6,569 nt of DNA from Acidimicrobiia bacterium (GTDB lineage Bacteria; Actinomycetota; Acidimicrobiia; Acidimicrobiales; JACDCH01): assembly GCA_013694495.1 (NCBI GenBank), contig JACDCH010000049.1:1-6569 (forward strand), written 5' to 3'. How positions within the stretch are numbered: the first letter of the stretch is position 1; each line of letters starts with the position of its first letter. The notes beneath the pieces were generated by a model that made no database searches, had not been told where the DNA came from, and saw nothing but the letters and a program-made list of their open reading frames with translations. The translations under genes and the position numbers were made by a program. Below, piece after piece: positions 4,835-6,569 of the stretch.

Positions 4835-4862
4835 TGGACTTCGGGCAGGCGCGACCGACGGT
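4835..4862 (+). promoter_or_regulatory. Weak promoter candidate of the histidine kinase gene
   Basis: TGGACT (4835-4840, 4 of 6 to TTGACA) and GACGGT (4857-4862, only A2 and T6 of the -10 consensus) are 16 bases apart. Six bases, GGAAGG, then lead to the GTG at 4869. The GGAAGG touches the start codon, too close for a normal Shine-Dalgarno. The arrangement copies the short spacing seen at other starts here, but the hexamers are poor. Confidence 0.25.
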
Positions 4863-4868
4863 GGAAGG

Positions 4869-6449
4869 GTGAGGTTCCTCCCCTGGGCGCTCGTGGCCGG
4901 CGTACTGGCGCTCTCGGCCGTCGTGCTCGTGCTGCGGGCCCAGCGCGACCGCTCGCGCCGGGGCGGGCTGCAGGTCGAGGAGCTGCGCCGGCTGCACCAG
5001 GCCGAGATGGCGGTGGCCGCCGCCCCGTCGACCTACGCCGCGGCCAAGGAGCTCGCCGGGCACACCCTCGCCCTGCTCGAAGCGCCGGCCGCGGTGGTGC
5101 TCATCGAGGGCATCGGCGACACGGTGCGGGTCGTGCGGGGCGACACCGACCGCTCCGTGTACGAGCCCGGGTCCCGCATGCGCCTGCTCGATGACGACGG
5201 CATCCCGGTCGGGTCGATCGCGGTGTCGCCGCGAGCTGCCGGCGGCAAGGAATACGACGAGCGCGACGAGCAGATCCTCGACGCGCTGGCCCAGCGGGTG
5301 TCGGCGACCCTGCGCCGGCTGTCGCTGTTCGACGAGGTGCAGCGCGAGCGGGGGGCGCTGGCCGACGTCCTCGACTCGAGCTCCGACGCCATCTGCGCCG
5401 TCGGCCCCGACCTGCGGGTCGAGTCCTGGAACCGGGCGATGACCCGCTTCACGGGCATCGAGGCGGGCCACGCCGTGCGCCAGACCTGCTGCTCGGTGTT
5501 CCGGCCCGTGGCCGAGGACGGCTCGCCCCGCTTCGGCGCCACCTGCCCGTGCCGGTCGACGACCGCGAGCGAGGAGCTCCTCCTCGTCAGCGGTCCCGAG
5601 GGTGAGCGCTGGCTCCTCTGCGCGTTCTCGCCCCGCGCCGGCGGCGGCGCCGTCCTCGTGGCCCGCGACGTCACCGCCCGGAAGCGCCTCGACGACGAGA
5701 AGGCCGACTTCCTGGCGACAGTCAGCCACGAGCTGCGGACGCCCCTCACGCCGCTCAAGGGCTTCCTCCAGGCGCTCGTGCGCCGGGGCGACGAGCTCCC
5801 GGCCGACGAGCGCAACCACATGTACGGCGTGCTGCTGCGGGAGGAGGACCGCCTCGAGCGCCTCGTCGACCAGCTCCTCCGGGCCACTGCCATCGACCAG
5901 CGGACGTCCAGCGCGCCGCAGCCGTTCGACTGGCTGGCTCTCGTCGAGTCCAGGGTCGACGCCTTCCGCCGGCACGACCCGACCCGCGACGTGGAGGTGG
6001 TCGCCCCCCACACCGCCGACGGCCGCATCGGCATGTGCGCCGACCCCGAGTCGGCCGCCCAGATCATCGACAACCTGCTGTCGAACGCGGCCAAGTACGC
6101 GCCGCCCGCCACCCCCGTGACCGTGCGGATCACCCTCGACCGCGCCGCCGAGGTGGTGGAGACGGCGGTCGACGATGCCGGGACCGGCGTGCCCGCCGCC
6201 GACCGGGAGCGGGTGTTCGACAAGTTCGTCCGCCTCGGCGACCACCTCACCCGACCCCAGCAGGGCGTCGGCCTCGGGCTGTACATCGTGCGCCGCTCGG
6301 CCGAGGCCATGGGCGGCTCGGTCCGGTGTGACGAATCGGCCGCGGGTGGCGCCTCGTTCGTGTTCCGGCTGCCGGCGGCCAGCCTGGCGAGCCACTTCCC
6401 CGCCGCCACCGACGGGTTCGACGAGGGCGACCGGCTGGCGATCCGCTGA
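4869..6449 (+). CDS. Membrane-anchored GAF-PAS sensor histidine kinase
   Basis: The 526-residue sensor kinase begins with one membrane segment (about 4-22). A short charged linker and helix lead to a GAF-like domain (about 45-150). A PAS domain (about 163-268) is rich in cysteine: Cys177, Cys207-Cys208, Cys226, Cys228 and Cys251. HisKA follows, with the phospho-acceptor His287 in SHELRTP, then the ATPase domain: N box IIDNLLSNAAKY (399-410, Asn402 and Asn406), G1 DDAGTG (435-440), F box RVFDKFVR (448-455) and G2 GVGLGLYIV (466-474). All catalytic motifs look intact. With no periplasmic loop or HAMP, it should sense a cytoplasmic or membrane cue. GTG at 4869 is chosen because the membrane segment starts at once; the frame is open far upstream but only as shadow of the S51-like gene. 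No response regulator is in the window, so the partner is unknown. Confidence 0.93.
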   Translation: MRFLPWALVAGVLALSAVVLVLRAQRDRSRRGGLQVEELRRLHQAEMAVAAAPSTYAAAKELAGHTLALLEAPAAVVLIEGIGDTVRVVRGDTDRSVYEPGSRMRLLDDDGIPVGSIAVSPRAAGGKEYDERDEQILDALAQRVSATLRRLSLFDEVQRERGALADVLDSSSDAICAVGPDLRVESWNRAMTRFTGIEAGHAVRQTCCSVFRPVAEDGSPRFGATCPCRSTTASEELLLVSGPEGERWLLCAFSPRAGGGAVLVARDVTARKRLDDEKADFLATVSHELRTPLTPLKGFLQALVRRGDELPADERNHMYGVLLREEDRLERLVDQLLRATAIDQRTSSAPQPFDWLALVESRVDAFRRHDPTRDVEVVAPHTADGRIGMCADPESAAQIIDNLLSNAAKYAPPATPVTVRITLDRAAEVVETAVDDAGTGVPAADRERVFDKFVRLGDHLTRPQQGVGLGLYIVRRSAEAMGGSVRCDESAAGGASFVFRLPAASLASHFPAATDGFDEGDRLAIR

Positions 6450-6461
6450 CCGCGGCGCCAT

Positions 6462-6484
6462 CGCCGACTCGGGCCTCGTCGGCG
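6462..6484 (+). terminator. Hairpin after the kinase gene, possible terminator
   Basis: CGCCGAC (6462-6468) and GTCGGCG (6478-6484) form a perfect 7-bp stem with a 9-base loop, starting 12 bases after the kinase stop. No T-run follows, so it is at best a weak intrinsic terminator of the kind seen in GC-rich actinobacteria. Its right arm also overlaps the 9-bp inverted repeat at 6482-6561. Confidence 0.3.
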
Positions 6485-6561
6485 CCTCCGCCCCGCCCCG
6501 GCGGAAAGCTGGCGGACGATCAACCGGGTCGTGCCGACGGCCTGTCGACCGCCGGAGGCGC
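6482..6561. repeat. Long-range inverted repeat at the right edge
   Basis: GCGCCTCCG (6482-6490) and CGGAGGCGC (6553-6561) are perfect 9-base complements enclosing 62 bases. The enclosed part holds TCCGCC/GGCGGA arms (6487-6505, sharing four bases with the left outer arm) and GGTCG/CGACC arms (about 6527-6550). It could be a folded RNA leader of a gene beyond the edge, or chance pairing in GC-rich DNA. I see no supported gene in 6450-6569; a GTG at 6531 opens a frame to the edge but has no recognisable protein sequence. Confidence 0.25.
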
Positions 6562-6569
6562 TGGGGGTC

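Noticed and set aside
4164..4868. The kinase frame being open upstream to 4164, as if a longer protein
   Set aside because: The added residues are Arg/Gly-rich shadow of the S51-like gene. The kinase's membrane segment begins immediately after GTG 4869.
4392..6461. Long minus-strand open frames opposite the S51-like and kinase genes
   Set aside because: They mirror the genuine kinase and S51-like coding sequences, have low-complexity composition and show no family motifs.
6531..6569. A gene start at GTG 6531 running off the right edge
   Set aside because: Thirteen codons without a recognisable motif and without a clear promoter or ribosome binding site are not enough to call a gene.

Overview
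The window is very GC-rich DNA with dense coding. Strong G/C third-position bias leaves long spurious open frames on both strands, and start codons are often GTG. The aat product is a short actinobacterial-type form, and most starts appear to be leaderless. Together this suggests a high-GC actinobacterium, perhaps of the Acidimicrobiia. That placement rests on style and protein flavour, not on a marker gene.

Layout from left to right. The extreme left edge holds what looks like the last 12 codons of a rightward gene ending in an Asn-Gly repeat tail (stop at 38-40). Convergent to it lies aat (722 to 51, minus strand), encoding leucyl/phenylalanyl-tRNA-protein transferase of the N-degron pathway. 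Divergent from aat, with overlapping candidate promoters, is an uncharacterised membrane protein (764-1561, plus). It converges on a minus-strand AbiEi-like/DUF559 nuclease-fold protein (2553 to 1636). Further right on the minus strand is a 3-hydroxybutyryl-CoA dehydrogenase (3583 to 2735) with all four catalytic residues. Divergent from it, three genes run rightward: a TfoX N-terminal-domain protein (3730-4077), a peptidase S51-like protein (4129-4800) and a membrane-anchored GAF-PAS sensor histidine kinase (4869-6449). The last 120 bases contain inverted repeats but no gene I can support.

The genes do not form one pathway. They are mostly single-gene transcription units, and each seems to carry its own promoter. 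The most interesting non-coding content is threefold. First, a 46-base repeat family of fixed length and internal self-complementarity occurs three times (about 1566-1621, 2598-2660, 2674-2733), always in gaps beside stop codons. Second, a near-perfect palindrome of the kind bound by TetR-family repressors lies on the candidate -10 of the hydroxyacyl-CoA dehydrogenase. Third, nearly every gene has a -10-like hexamer only 6-9 bases before its start codon and no convincing Shine-Dalgarno, which points to widespread leaderless translation.

I see no CRISPR array, tRNA, rRNA, insertion sequence or phage module, and no clear multi-gene defence or biosynthetic system. The best leads are the repeat family, the S51-like protein that seems to lack its catalytic histidine, and the cysteine-rich PAS domain of the kinase.
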